Shown here one piece after another: positions 7,224 through 15,647 of a stretch of DNA of 52,316 nt (the stretch's first letter is position 1; the number at the start of each line of letters is the position of its first letter). The translations under genes were made by a program, and so were the position numbers. The stretch is from Oscillospiraceae bacterium (lineage in GTDB: Bacteria > Bacillota > Clostridia > Oscillospirales > Oscillospiraceae), in assembly GCA_017473225.1 (NCBI GenBank), contig JAFUMG010000009.1, positions 1-52,316 of the forward strand. The letters are read 5' to 3'. Under the pieces are notes generated by a model. That model was given only the letters and a program-made list of their open reading frames with translations. It ran no database searches and had not been told where the DNA came from.

Positions 7224-8090
7224 ATGTACACTACCTTAAACGAACACTACCGCGCCCTGTTTGGCTGCAAGGTCTATAAACTCTCCATCGACGCCGGGTT
7301 TACCTGCCCCAACCGGGACGGGACATTGGACAGCCGGGGCTGCGTCTTCTGCTCCGCCGCCGGCGGGGGCGATTTCGCCGCCCATGGCGGGGACATCCGG
7401 GCCCAGCTGGAGCAGGCCAAGACCCGGGTGGAGGCCAAGAACAAAGGCGGCAGGTACATCGCCTATTTTCAGTCCTTTACCAATACCTACGCCCCTGTGA
7501 AGACCCTGCGGACCCTCTACGAAGCGGCCCTGGAGCCGGAGGAGGTGGTGGGGCTCGCCATCGGCACCCGCCCGGACTGCCTGCCGCCGGAGGTGGTCGG
7601 ACTTCTGAAAGATATCCACAGGAAAAAGTACGTCTCTGTGGAGCTGGGACTTCAGACTGTCCACCCGGCTTCCGCCCGCTATATCCGCCGGGGCTATGAC
7701 AACGAAGTCTATTTCGACGCGGTGAAGCGGCTGAAGGAAGCGGGGCTGGAGGTGGTGACCCACATCATCCTGGGACTCCCCGGCGAGACCATGGAGGACG
7801 CCGCCGAGACCACCCGTCAGGCGGTGGCCGCCGGCACCGACGGCGTGAAATTCCACCTGCTCCACGTCCTCCGGGGCACGGACCTGGAAAAGGACTACGA
7901 AGCGGGGAAATTCCGCTGTCTGGAGCTTCCCGAGTACGCCGCCTGGCTGAAGCGATGCCTGGAGGAGGTGCCGCCGGAGGTGGTGGTCCACCGGATCACC
8001 GGCGACGGCGCGAAAAAGGACCTGATCGCCCCCCTGTGGTCCGCCGACAAAAAACGGGTGCTGAATTATTTGAATGCATATTTGAAATAA
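7224..8090 (+). CDS. Radical SAM protein, YhcC/TIGR01212 family
   Basis: A 288-residue radical SAM enzyme. The N-terminus matches the family hallmark (LNEHYRALFGCKVYKLSIDAGFTCPNRDG). The cluster cysteines are spaced widely, C-P-N-R-D-G then RGCVFCS, the arrangement seen in the YhcC group rather than a plain CX3CX2C. Other family motifs are YFQSFTNTYAP, IGTRPDCL, VELGLQT and HIILGLPGE. The substrate is not established for the family. It stands alone with its own promoter, GGGGG before the ATG, and no close downstream partner. Confidence 0.9.
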   Translation: MYTTLNEHYRALFGCKVYKLSIDAGFTCPNRDGTLDSRGCVFCSAAGGGDFAAHGGDIRAQLEQAKTRVEAKNKGGRYIAYFQSFTNTYAPVKTLRTLYEAALEPEEVVGLAIGTRPDCLPPEVVGLLKDIHRKKYVSVELGLQTVHPASARYIRRGYDNEVYFDAVKRLKEAGLEVVTHIILGLPGETMEDAAETTRQAVAAGTDGVKFHLLHVLRGTDLEKDYEAGKFRCLELPEYAAWLKRCLEEVPPEVVVHRITGDGAKKDLIAPLWSADKKRVLNYLNAYLK

Positions 8091-8142
8091 TGGATAATTG
8101 AAAATTAAGGAATTACATTCATTTTCAATTTTCAATTTCTCC
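8091..8142. repeat. AT-rich hairpin, repeat F-like
   Basis: AATTGAAAATT and AATTTTCAATT arms form an AT-rich palindrome immediately after the radical SAM stop. It resembles the arm design of the larger element at 51528. Confidence 0.55.
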
Positions 8143-8246
8143 ACATAGTACATGCTCCTTTTTCCTCTTTCTTTTTCCCGGGAAGTGTGGTATGATGCTT
8201 CAATAGCCACTGTGGCTGGAATTTACCCCGATGGAGGATTATCCCT

Positions 8247-9191
8247 ATGAAAAAACTGTTCGCGCTGGCCCTTGCCGCGATGATGCTCCTGACCTTCGCC
8301 GCCTGCGGCGATGACGCCGGGACTTCCGATACCGAACCCGAAACCAACGCCGTTACCGAGGAAGCAACCATCCCCGAAACGGATGCCCCCACCGACGCCC
8401 CCGAGGTCATCACCTCCCTGGACATGGAGGAATCGGTGCTGGTGGACGACGACAACTGCGCCTTCAAGGTCAGCCTGGCTTCCGAGAACGCCCATCTGGG
8501 CATGACTCTGGACGCGGTCTGCACCAACAAGACGGACAAAACGCTGTACTTCACCTGGAACACCGTCTCCGTCTGCGGCTATATGTACGACCCCCTCTGG
8601 GCTGAGGAGGTCGCCCCCGGCAAGAAGGTGGACAGCGTCATTTACATCGACACCTATGAGCTGGAGCAGTACGGCGTCACCTCCGCGGACCAGATCCAGT
8701 TCGATCTTTACATCTTCGACAGCGAGGACTTCATGGCGGAGCCCTTCGTCGATGAGACCTTCACCATCTACCCCACCGGCCTGACCGCCGAAACCTACAC
8801 CGCCCCCGAGCGGGAAAGCGTCGCCGGGGAGCAGGTCATCGTGGACAACGAGGAGCTGACCTTCATCGTTGAAAGCGTCAGCGACAACAGCGACGCCTAT
8901 ACCCTGCGGTGCTATCTGCGCAACAAGACGGAGCGGGACCTGATGTTCTCCTGGGAGGACGCCGCCGTCAACGGCTCCACCATCGACCCGGTCTGGTCCT
9001 CTGAGGTAGCCGCCGGCAAACAGGCCTATTCCGAGATCACCTTCTACCGGGAGGACCTCGATGCCAAGGCCATCGAGACCGTGGAGGAGATCACCTTCCG
9101 CCTGGCCGTCTCCGACTGGGAGGACTGGGAAGCGGGCTACATCCTGGACGAGGACTGCGCCTTCCTGGCAGAAAACAGCGTCGTCGGATAA
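8247..9191 (+). CDS. Two-domain lipoprotein of unknown function
   Basis: A 314-residue exported lipoprotein: signal peptide to FAAC (Cys20), an acidic Thr/Pro/Glu linker to about residue 55, then two similar domains of about 110-120 residues. Domain 1 starts near ESVLVDDDNCAFKVSLAS and domain 2 near EQVIVDNEELTFIVESVS. Both continue with a C-xN-KT-x-x-x-L-x-F-x-W pattern (TNKTDKTLYFTW, RNKTERDLMFSW) and a later E-V-A-x-GK segment, so they arose by internal duplication. The beta-rich pattern suggests an immunoglobulin-like fold. No catalytic motif is seen. A terminator follows, so the gene is monocistronic. Confidence 0.8.
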   Translation: MKKLFALALAAMMLLTFAACGDDAGTSDTEPETNAVTEEATIPETDAPTDAPEVITSLDMEESVLVDDDNCAFKVSLASENAHLGMTLDAVCTNKTDKTLYFTWNTVSVCGYMYDPLWAEEVAPGKKVDSVIYIDTYELEQYGVTSADQIQFDLYIFDSEDFMAEPFVDETFTIYPTGLTAETYTAPERESVAGEQVIVDNEELTFIVESVSDNSDAYTLRCYLRNKTERDLMFSWEDAAVNGSTIDPVWSSEVAAGKQAYSEITFYREDLDAKAIETVEEITFRLAVSDWEDWEAGYILDEDCAFLAENSVVG

Positions 9192-9200
9192 ATGTCATGA

Positions 9201-9244
9201 CCCCCCAGCGCCGGCTGATCACGGCGCTGGGGGGGCTATTTATT
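9201..9244 (+). terminator. Terminator after the two-domain lipoprotein
   Basis: A 12-bp stem, CCCCCCAGCGCC with GGCGCTGGGGGG, followed by CTATTTATT. Confidence 0.75.
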
Positions 9245-9245
9245 G

Positions 9246-9615
9246 GTGTAGTTTATCGCACTACTCCGCGCTAAGAGCCGCCTACGGCGGTTGCGCTCTG
9301 TAGCGAGAAGCGGGCGCAGTGGCGCAGAAGCGCCATGGCTTCCCCCGGGGGCGGTGCGTCGCGCAGCGAATCTAATTATCGTGATTGCCGGCGGCAATCA
9401 CACCATTACTAATAGCTGTCAAAAATCTCTGATTTTTGACTGATGAGGAATGCGGGCGGAAATTTTACGTTTTCGAATCTGTATCAGACCTATTCCAAAC
9501 TTTCAACACGGAACATGCCTTCGCTCCGTACAAAACCATAACATAATCGCCCGCATTCCTCATCCGAGCCGCCTGACGGCGGCCCACCTTCCCCCCGGGG
9601 GAAGGCATGGCAGCT
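9246..9615. repeat. Repeat D, copy 1, with composite left end
   Basis: Begins with the shared border TGTAGTTTATCG. The first 79 bases (9247-9325) reappear inverted at 50243-50321 in a repeat of a different family. The core is a palindrome whose ends read GATGAGGAATGCGGGC and GCCCGCATTCCTCATC (about 9441-9570), flanked by CCCCCGGGGG stretches. It is shared with 27012 and 38565. No gene. Confidence 0.85.
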
Positions 9616-9697
9616 GCGCCGCTAAAAGATCGATAATCTACACTTGTGGTTATCGGCGTTAAACAGCACGCACAGCGATAAGACAACAAAAGCAGCT

Positions 9698-9806
9698 GTC
9701 ATCCTGAGCGAGCGGAGCGAGTCGAAGGATCTTGGCACCGATTTGAGTGCAAATGTTATCATAATGCGTAGATTCCTCGACTCCGTTTCACTCCGCTCGG
9801 AATGAC
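9698..9806. repeat. Repeat A, copy 2
   Basis: 109 bases with inverted ends GTCATCCTGAGCGAGC and CGCTCGGAATGAC. It is closely similar to copies at 30013 and 33838, and to 7003 in the opposite orientation. Outside it lie border-like sequences (GGTTATCGGCGTTAAACAGC; GACGAAAACCGAT). Confidence 0.85.
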
Positions 9807-9897
9807 ATGTCGTTACGTTGTTCATTTTGACAGTTTTGCTGACGAAAACCGATCGTCACATCTATACTTTAAAATCAGTACTACTTTTTGCAAATCA

Positions 9898-9931
9898 AAA
9901 AACTGCCGGCCCTGGGGGCCGGCAGTTTTGC
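9898..9931 (-). terminator. Terminator of pta
   Basis: ACTGCCGGCCC pairs with GGGCCGGCAGT, with T-rich runs on both sides. On the minus strand it ends in TTTTTTG just after the pta stop. Confidence 0.85.
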
Positions 9932-9951
9932 TATGTACTTTGAATCTTCGC

Positions 9952-10950
9952 TTACACCATCGCGGCAGTGATGATGGCCATCTTGTAGACCTCGTCGGCG
10001 TTGCAACCGCGGGACAGGTCGTTGATGGGCGCGGCCAGACCCTGCAGGATGGGGCCGTAGGCCTCGAAGCCGCCCAGACGCTGGGCGATCTTGTAGCCGA
10101 TGTTGCCGGCTTCGATGCAGGGGAAGATGAAGGTGTTGGCGTAGCCCGCAACGGGGGAGCCGGGGAACTTCAGCTGGCCGACCTCGGGAGCCACGGCGGC
10201 GTCGAACTGCATCTCGCCGTCGATCAGCAGATCGGGAGCCATTTCCTTGGCGACGGCGGTGGCGTCGTGGGACAGCTTGACGGTGCCGCCCTTGCCGGAG
10301 CCGTTGGTGGAGAAGCTCAGCATGGCGACCTTGGGATCGATGCCGAAGACCTTGGCGGTGTTGGCGGTCTCGATGGCCACCTCAGCCAGCTTCTGAGCGG
10401 CGGACAGGGTCACGTTGCCTTCCTTATCGACGGAATCCTCGTAGCTCAGGTTGATGGCGCAGTCGCCCATGGCCAGCTTCTCTTCGCCGCGGACCATGAT
10501 GAAGCAGGAGGAAACCAGGTGGGCGCCCTTCTTGGTCTTGACCAGCTGCAGAGCGGGACGGACGGTATCGGCGGTGGAGTAGGTGGCGCCGCCCAGCAGG
10601 GAGTCGGCGTAGCCCATCTTCACCAGCATGGTGCCGAAGTAGTTGCCCTTGGACAGAGCGGCCTTGCAGTCCTCAGCGGACATCTTGCCCTTGCGCAGCT
10701 CGACCATCTTGGCGACCATCTCGTCCATGCCGGCGTAGGTCAGGGGATCGATGATCTCGACGCCTTCGATGTTGAAGCCGCCCTTGGCCGCGTTGGCCTT
10801 GACTTCTTCGACATTGCCGATCAGGATGGGAGTCAGGAAGCCGCCTTCCACCAGACGGGCGGTAGCTTCCAGGATACGGGCGTCATGGCCCTCAGTGAAC
10901 ACGATCTTCCGGGGATTTGCCTTCAGAGTTTCGATCATAGCATTGAACAT
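9952..10950 (-). CDS. pta: Phosphate acetyltransferase
   Basis: A 332-residue cytoplasmic enzyme interconverting acetyl-CoA and acetyl phosphate, the first half of the acetate/ATP fermentation route. It has the complete short Pta form: an N-terminal VFTEGHDARILEAT region, LLGGATYSTADTVRPALQLV, the SSCFIM strand and the C-terminal NTFIFPCIEAGNIGYKIAQRLGG and GPILQGLAAPINDLSRGC motifs. I chose the second ATG (10950) because GGAGG lies 9 bases upstream, whereas it touches the ATG at 10959. No acetate kinase gene is adjacent. The gene is flanked by its own promoter and terminator. Confidence 0.96.
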   Translation of the reverse strand: MFNAMIETLKANPRKIVFTEGHDARILEATARLVEGGFLTPILIGNVEEVKANAAKGGFNIEGVEIIDPLTYAGMDEMVAKMVELRKGKMSAEDCKAALSKGNYFGTMLVKMGYADSLLGGATYSTADTVRPALQLVKTKKGAHLVSSCFIMVRGEEKLAMGDCAINLSYEDSVDKEGNVTLSAAQKLAEVAIETANTAKVFGIDPKVAMLSFSTNGSGKGGTVKLSHDATAVAKEMAPDLLIDGEMQFDAAVAPEVGQLKFPGSPVAGYANTFIFPCIEAGNIGYKIAQRLGGFEAYGPILQGLAAPINDLSRGCNADEVYKMAIITAAMV

Positions 10951-10999
10951 GGGAATCATCCTCCATATATCGGGTCTGTGCCCGTAATTTTACAGATTT

Positions 11000-11028
11000 A
11001 TTATACATCACCAAATTACGGGGCGCAA
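11000..11028 (-). promoter_or_regulatory. Promoter of pta
   Basis: Read on the minus strand: TTGCGC (11023-11028), 17-base spacer, TATAAT (11000-11005), about 50 bases before the pta start. Confidence 0.75.
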
Positions 11029-11063
11029 CCTTTTTTCCGAATTTTTGTCGGAGGATCTGAGCA

Positions 11064-11432
11064 TCACTTCAGCAGCTCTTCCGTCAGCCGGAGGATCTCG
11101 GGGGCGATCTTTTCCCGCTCCTTTTCGGTGATCCGGACGTAGAGGGGATAGGCCAGGCTGACGCCCGCGATGCCGAGGATGCCGATGATGATGCCGGGGA
11201 TGAACAGCTCCCAGACCATACAGCAGCACATGCCGACGCCCAGGATCAGGGCACCCAGGACCCCCACGGTCAGGGACATGCTCATGCCCTTCTGGGCCGC
11301 GCTCCGGTCCAGCCGCCGCAGCTGCTCCATTTTATCCTCCTCTTTGGGAAGATATTTCTGCCGGATCCGCCGGATCTCCTCCTGCCGCGGGGCGGAGTAG
11401 GTATATTCAAAGGAATTGTCCTGGTTTTCCAT
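11064..11432 (-). CDS. Small two-segment membrane protein, paralogue of 14351
   Basis: A 122-residue protein: a charged N-terminus (residues 1-48), two hydrophobic helices at about 50-72 (SLTVGVLGALILGVGMCCCMV) and 77-97 (IPGIIIGILGIAGVSLAYPLY), and a charged C-terminal helix ending in ILRLTEELLK. The same pattern, including LRxLD, GMxxCM, PGIIxGxxG, YPLY and APxILxLxExL, occurs in the protein at 14351. No family name is certain. It lies at the downstream end of the two-component cluster, separated by repeat G, and may or may not be cotranscribed. Confidence 0.75.
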   Translation of the reverse strand: MENQDNSFEYTYSAPRQEEIRRIRQKYLPKEEDKMEQLRRLDRSAAQKGMSMSLTVGVLGALILGVGMCCCMVWELFIPGIIIGILGIAGVSLAYPLYVRITEKEREKIAPEILRLTEELLK

Positions 11433-11468
11433 AGCCGGAAACCTCCTGTTGTTAGTTTGTTGAAGTGG

Positions 11469-11634
11469 AAATTGGAGTTTATCGCACTGTTCACAACCCC
11501 ACTTGGCTCTCCCTCTGGGAGAGCTGGCACGCCGAAGGCGTGACTGAGAGGGCCCTCTCCGCCCCTTCGGGGCACCTCTCCCAAAGGGAGAGGCAAGTTT
11601 GGCGCTTCCGCACCAGTGCGGTAAACTACAATTT
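11469..11634. repeat. Repeat G, copy 1
   Basis: Borders AATTGGAGTTTATCG (11469) and GTAAACTACAATTT (to 11634). The core has inverted CTCTCCC/GGGAGAG arms, a GCCGAAGGCGTGACTGAGAGGG stretch and GCCCCTTCGGGGC. The right border contains the stop codon of the membrane-protein gene at 11626. Confidence 0.8.
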
Positions 11635-12507
11635 ACACGCTTTCAGGGCTTTATTGGACCTGACGATCATCCAGACTGCCGCGCAGACTACCAGCGCGGA
11701 AACACCGCCGCCGGTGAGGATGTTCATCAGGAAGCGGCCCTCGGCGGTCATCTCCGCGCCGAAGGAAGAGAACATGGCCGTCTGAAGGGCGAAGATGGAC
11801 ATCAGCGCCGCGCAGAGGTCCATCACCCCCGCCGCCGCGTAGACCGGAGAGGTCTCCCTCCGGCTCTTCACCGCCCGGACGATGGCCATGGTCAGGCGGT
11901 AGAAGGTATAGGCGGCGGAGACATAGATAACGTAGCCCGGGTAGGAATAGCCCCGGTTCTGCCAGACCATCTGGATCACCATGCCGGTGATGGCGCCGTT
12001 GAGCAGCAGCATCAGCCAGCCGCAGGCCCGGTAGCTCCGCCACTGCCGCGGGAGGTCCTCCTCCGGGGACAGTGTTCCCGATCTCCGGTCGGCGGACACC
12101 AGCAGCAGCCGCAGCAGCGACAGCAGCATATAGTACACCGCCACCGAAACGAACCAGACCGAATGGTACACGATGCCGATGACCAGCTTGAAAATGCCGT
12201 AGGCCATGTTCAATGCCGTGCTGCTGTAGAGCTTGACCTTGGCCTTGAAGGGCCTGTCGGTGAAATAACGGTGGGCATGGGGATTGGACAGCACCAGCCC
12301 CTTGCCGCCCCGGACGGCGGCGGGGACCTTCACGCAGACGGCGCAGAGGGTATAGAAGGCCACCATGTAGACCGCGTAGGCCACAGGGTGCTCCTCCATT
12401 CCCCGGCGGAACACCCACACCAGCCCCGCCGCCGAAGCGGCCGTCAGCAAAAGCGTGACCCAGCCCGGCGGGCTGAACCAGCGGAGCGCTTTTTTGAATT
12501 TTTCCAC
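11626..12507 (-). CDS. Multispanning membrane protein next to a two-component system
   Basis: A 293-residue membrane protein with about seven hydrophobic segments (near residues 15-33, 42-62, 100-145, 160-180, 190-210, 225-245 and 260-280). I do not recognise the family. It starts 4 bases after the histidine-kinase stop, so it is almost certainly cotranscribed with it and may be a sensing or output partner. The last codons (Lys-Leu-stop) lie within the border of repeat G copy 1, so the original 3' end was probably replaced when that repeat arrived. Confidence 0.75.
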   Translation of the reverse strand: MEKFKKALRWFSPPGWVTLLLTAASAAGLVWVFRRGMEEHPVAYAVYMVAFYTLCAVCVKVPAAVRGGKGLVLSNPHAHRYFTDRPFKAKVKLYSSTALNMAYGIFKLVIGIVYHSVWFVSVAVYYMLLSLLRLLLVSADRRSGTLSPEEDLPRQWRSYRACGWLMLLLNGAITGMVIQMVWQNRGYSYPGYVIYVSAAYTFYRLTMAIVRAVKSRRETSPVYAAAGVMDLCAALMSIFALQTAMFSSFGAEMTAEGRFLMNILTGGGVSALVVCAAVWMIVRSNKALKACKL

Positions 12508-12511
12508 GCTC

Positions 12512-13537
12512 TCACCTCCGCAGCCGCACCGTGAAGGTGCTGCCCTGGCCGGGGGCGGAATGGACCGTGATCTCGCCGCCGGTAATGTCGATGATCCGCT
12601 TCACCAGCGGCAGGCCCAGACCGTTGCCGGCGGTGGCATGGGAGGTATCTCCCTGGTAGAATTTCTCGAAAATATGGGCGCCCACCTCCGGCGTCATGCC
12701 GCAGCCGGTGTCGGAGACGCTGACGGTGGCGAAGGTCTCATCGGCCGAGAGGGTCAGGCCCACGGTGCCGCCGGGCTCCGTGAATTTAAAGGCGTTGGAC
12801 AGCAGATTGTTCCACACCAGCTCCAGAAGCTCCGGGTCCTGGCGGATGATGACCTCCTCGGCGATGTCCGTATCGATGTCGATGCCGCCCTCCTCCCACC
12901 GGGACTCGAACTGCAGCAGGCAGCCGCAGAGCTGCTCGCTCAGGTCAAATTCCTCGGTCCGGGGGTAGATCTGCTGGTTTTCCAGCCGGTTCAGCTTCAG
13001 GATGTTGGTCATCAGGTCCGTCAGCCGCCGGGAGCCCTGGATCACCGCCCGGGCGTACTCCAGCCGCTTTTCCTCGGAAAGGCCCGGCTGCTGGAGCATG
13101 GTGCCATAATTCTGCATAACGGCCAGGGGCGTCTTCATCTCGTGGGACACGTTGGCGATGAAATCGGTCCGCAGGGTCTCCACACCCCCCAGCTCCTCGG
13201 TCATGCGGTTGATGGATTCCTTGACCTGACCGAAGCCGCCCTGCATCCGTCCGGGCTCCAACCGCACCGTGAAATCACCGGCGGTGATCTTGTCCAGGGC
13301 CTCCTGGATCTCCCGGACCGGCCCCTCCACCGTCTTTTTCCGGCGGTAGATGTCGCCGGCGGAGAAAAGCACCGACAGTATCAGCACATTCAGGAAGGTG
13401 GCCTTGGCCGCTTCGTCCAGATAGGCTCTGGTCATCTCCAGATCATTGAGAAACAGCATGAAGCAGCAGGTGACCACGAAGGCCACCAGGCAGAAGAAGA
13501 TCAGGAAGGTCCTGATGAATTCCCCCAGCAGCTTCAT
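12512..13537 (-). CDS. Sensor histidine kinase
   Basis: A 341-residue membrane kinase that would phosphorylate the response regulator encoded just upstream. Two membrane helices lie near residues 9-30 and 47-64 with only about 16 residues between them, so there is no folded outside sensor domain. A HAMP-like linker follows (about 65-115), then the phosphoacceptor motif FIANVSHEMKTPLAV (His132) and the ATPase domain with WNNLLSNAFKF, SDTGCGM and GNGLGLPLV. The start overlaps the regulator stop in ATGA. With so little outside sequence it probably senses the membrane or a partner such as the next-encoded membrane protein. Confidence 0.93.
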   Translation of the reverse strand: MKLLGEFIRTFLIFFCLVAFVVTCCFMLFLNDLEMTRAYLDEAAKATFLNVLILSVLFSAGDIYRRKKTVEGPVREIQEALDKITAGDFTVRLEPGRMQGGFGQVKESINRMTEELGGVETLRTDFIANVSHEMKTPLAVMQNYGTMLQQPGLSEEKRLEYARAVIQGSRRLTDLMTNILKLNRLENQQIYPRTEEFDLSEQLCGCLLQFESRWEEGGIDIDTDIAEEVIIRQDPELLELVWNNLLSNAFKFTEPGGTVGLTLSADETFATVSVSDTGCGMTPEVGAHIFEKFYQGDTSHATAGNGLGLPLVKRIIDITGGEITVHSAPGQGSTFTVRLRR

Positions 13538-14205
13538 TTGATCACCGCCTTGTAGCCCAGTCCGTGGACCGTGACGATCTCAAAGTCATGGCATTCAGAG
13601 AGCTTGCTGCGGAGCTTGGTCATATACACATCCACCGTCCGGGGGCCGGAGGCGGTGTCCGCGTCCCAGAATTCGTCCATCAGCTGGGAGCGGGTGAAGG
13701 TCTTCTTGGGGTAGCTCAGGAGCTTATAGAGCAGGCTGAACTCCCGGTTGGTCAGGCTGATCTCCTCGTCGTTGAGGTAAGCGGTGTGCTCGTCGGCGTC
13801 CATGGTGAAGCTGCCCACGGTGAGCCGGTGGGAGGAGGCGATCTTGGCCCGGCGCAGCAGGGCGCCGATCCGCAGGAACAGCTCGTCCAGGTCGATGGGC
13901 TTGACCATATAATCGTCCACGCCCACCCGGTAGCCCCGCTGCTTCGCCGCCAGGTCGTCCCGGGCGGTGGTGAAGAGGATGGGGATCTCCTGGTTCAGGG
14001 AACGGACATTGGAGACGAACTCGAAGCCGTCCACCCCGGGCATCATGATATCGGAGATGATCAGGTCGAACATATTGGCATACATGGCGTCGTAGGCCTC
14101 CACGGCACTCAGAGCCCCGGTGGCCTCATAGCCGCTGCTGTTCAGGAAGGAGCAGACCGACCGGTTCAGGTCCCTGTCGTCCTCCACTACAAGTATTTTA
14201 AACAT
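13534..14205 (-). CDS. OmpR-family response regulator
   Basis: A 223-residue DNA-binding regulator. Receiver domain: ILVVEDD with acidic pocket Asp9/Asp10, phosphorylation site Asp52 in SDIMMPGVDG, FTTARDD and the VKPID lysine. Winged-helix domain from about residue 125, with LTNREFSLLYKLLSYP, TRSQLMDEFW, RTVDVYMTKLRSKL and a final HGLGYKAVI. The start at 14205 has GGGAGG 7 bases upstream; the frame extends further but lacks a site. It is the first gene of the regulator-kinase-membrane protein unit. A TATAAT lies on the minus strand at about 14233-14241. Confidence 0.95.
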   Translation of the reverse strand: MFKILVVEDDRDLNRSVCSFLNSSGYEATGALSAVEAYDAMYANMFDLIISDIMMPGVDGFEFVSNVRSLNQEIPILFTTARDDLAAKQRGYRVGVDDYMVKPIDLDELFLRIGALLRRAKIASSHRLTVGSFTMDADEHTAYLNDEEISLTNREFSLLYKLLSYPKKTFTRSQLMDEFWDADTASGPRTVDVYMTKLRSKLSECHDFEIVTVHGLGYKAVIK

Positions 14206-14318
14206 GGCGTATCCTCCCATGATTGGTATAAAATGATTATACCACGGAATTGTTAAGATTTTGTTTGCGTTTTTTGGAAATTGCGGTTTCACATACAGCA
14301 TACCATGAAATCCGTATC

Positions 14319-14347
14319 AAAAAAAGCGGGGCAGCGCCCCGCTTTTT
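14319..14347 (-). terminator. Terminator after the 14351 membrane protein
   Basis: GCGGGGC-AGC-GCCCCGC with A-runs and T-runs on either side, so it can act in both directions. Confidence 0.8.
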
Positions 14348-14350
14348 CGA

Positions 14351-14731
14351 TTACTCCCGCATCAGCTTTTCGCTGAGCTCCAGAATTCTGGGGGCGTACT
14401 TCTTCCGGCGGCGGTTCAGGATGCCCTTGTACAGAGGATAGTTCACAGCCGCCATGAACATACCCATAAGGCCCAGGATGATGCCGGGGACGATCATATT
14501 CTCCCCGATGGTGATGCCGAAATAGGTGCCGGGCTCAATGACGTCCATGCACAGGCTCATGCCGGAGCCCATCACCAGGGCGCCGATGGTGCCGAACACA
14601 TAGCCGAACACATTGGCGGGCTTCTTCACCTTGGCGTCCAGAGCCCGGAGCTCGTCGAGCTTGGTGTTTTCCTTCTCCATATACTGGGCCCGGATCTTCT
14701 GGGCCATAAAGCGCTGATCGTTCTGATTCAT
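14351..14731 (-). CDS. Small two-segment membrane protein, paralogue of 11064
   Basis: A 126-residue protein with a charged helical N-terminus (KLDELRALDAKV), two hydrophobic helices at about 38-62 and 72-100, and a basic tail ending ILELSEKLMRE. It shares its whole layout and several motifs with the protein at 11064 (GMSLCM versus GMCCCM, PGIILGLMG versus PGIIIGILG, YPLY, APRILEL). The two genes bracket the two-component system. Its own terminator separates it from the response regulator. Family unrecognised. Confidence 0.75.
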   Translation of the reverse strand: MNQNDQRFMAQKIRAQYMEKENTKLDELRALDAKVKKPANVFGYVFGTIGALVMGSGMSLCMDVIEPGTYFGITIGENMIVPGIILGLMGMFMAAVNYPLYKGILNRRRKKYAPRILELSEKLMRE

Positions 14732-14898
14732 GATATATTACCTCGTTTCGTTGATTTGTGAGGCTATGATACCGGCGGGCTGTTTGCGAATGTTTTCTGA
14801 AATGTTTGCGAAATGTTAAAGACGCCTCCCCCCCAATAAAATTAAAAAACATTTTATACTCTCCTGTGAAAAACTGTGGTAATATATAGGAAAACGTC

Positions 14899-15546
14899 AT
14901 GGAGCGATCATTCATGGGAAAATTTCTGATCTTCTGCGCCGCGGAATTCGACGCATTGGCCCAGCCCATCGGGCCGGAGGATTTCCTCCTGGCCGCCGAC
15001 GGCGGGCTGCGGCATCTTGAAAAGCTGGACCTCACGCCCCACGGGATCCTGGGGGATTTCGACTCCCTGGGCTTCGTGCCCCAGGGGGCCCAGGTGTTCC
15101 CGGTGGAAAAGGACGACACCGACGCCATGCTGGCGGTCCGGAAGGGACTGGAGCTGGGCTACCGGGAATTTCTCCTTTACGGCAGTCTGGACGGCCCAAG
15201 GCTGGACCACACCATTGCCAATTTCCAGACCCTCCAATACCTGGCCGACCACAGAGCCGCCGGGTATCTGGTGGGGAACCGCTATATCGTGACGGTGATC
15301 CAGAACGAGACCATCCGTTTCCCGAAGGAGGCGGAGGGGATCGTATCGGTATTCTGTCTCGGCCCCGACGCTGGGGGCGTCACGGAAAAAGGCCTCCAAT
15401 ACGGCCTGGAGGACGCCGTCCTGACCAGCGGCTTCCCCCTGGGGGTCAGCAACCATTTCACCGGCACGCCGGCGGAGATCACCGTGAAAAACGGCAGCCT
15501 GCTGGTCATGTGGGACCGGGAAAACGGATTCCCGGAACGGGATTGA
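14899..15546 (+). CDS. thiN: Thiamine pyrophosphokinase
   Basis: A 210-215-residue cytoplasmic enzyme that turns thiamine plus ATP into thiamine pyrophosphate. Catalytic-domain motifs are LLAADGGLRHL, HGILGDFDSLG and EKDDTDAMLAVRKGLELG, then GSLDGPRLDHTIANFQTL. The C-terminal B1-binding region contains ISVF-like and FTGTPAEITVKNGSLLVMW strands. The start may be 14899 (AGGA upstream) or 14914 (GGAG 9 bases upstream, MGKFLIFCAAE); I cannot decide. An extended -10-like TGGTAATAT lies about 20 bases before. If the importer at 548 carried a thiamine precursor it would be linked to this gene, but that is speculation. Confidence 0.9.
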   Translation: MERSFMGKFLIFCAAEFDALAQPIGPEDFLLAADGGLRHLEKLDLTPHGILGDFDSLGFVPQGAQVFPVEKDDTDAMLAVRKGLELGYREFLLYGSLDGPRLDHTIANFQTLQYLADHRAAGYLVGNRYIVTVIQNETIRFPKEAEGIVSVFCLGPDAGGVTEKGLQYGLEDAVLTSGFPLGVSNHFTGTPAEITVKNGSLLVMWDRENGFPERD

Positions 15547-15554
15547 ATATACAT

Positions 15555-15590
15555 GTCATTGCGAGCCAGTGCTCACACTGGCGCGGCGCA
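15555..15590 (+). repeat. Repeat B, truncated copy
   Basis: Only one end of repeat B is present (GTCATTGCGAGCCAGTGC and then a CACTGGC stretch), compared with the full copies at 19563 and 46522. Confidence 0.7.
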
Positions 15591-15647
15591 TCATTTCAAA
15601 CGGAGCACCAACCCCCAATCCTCACACCATCCCCAAGGAGGGAGCTT

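Noticed and set aside
7224-8090. Radical SAM protein as part of the upstream reductase operon
   Set aside because: A terminator, a repeat and a separate promoter lie between them.
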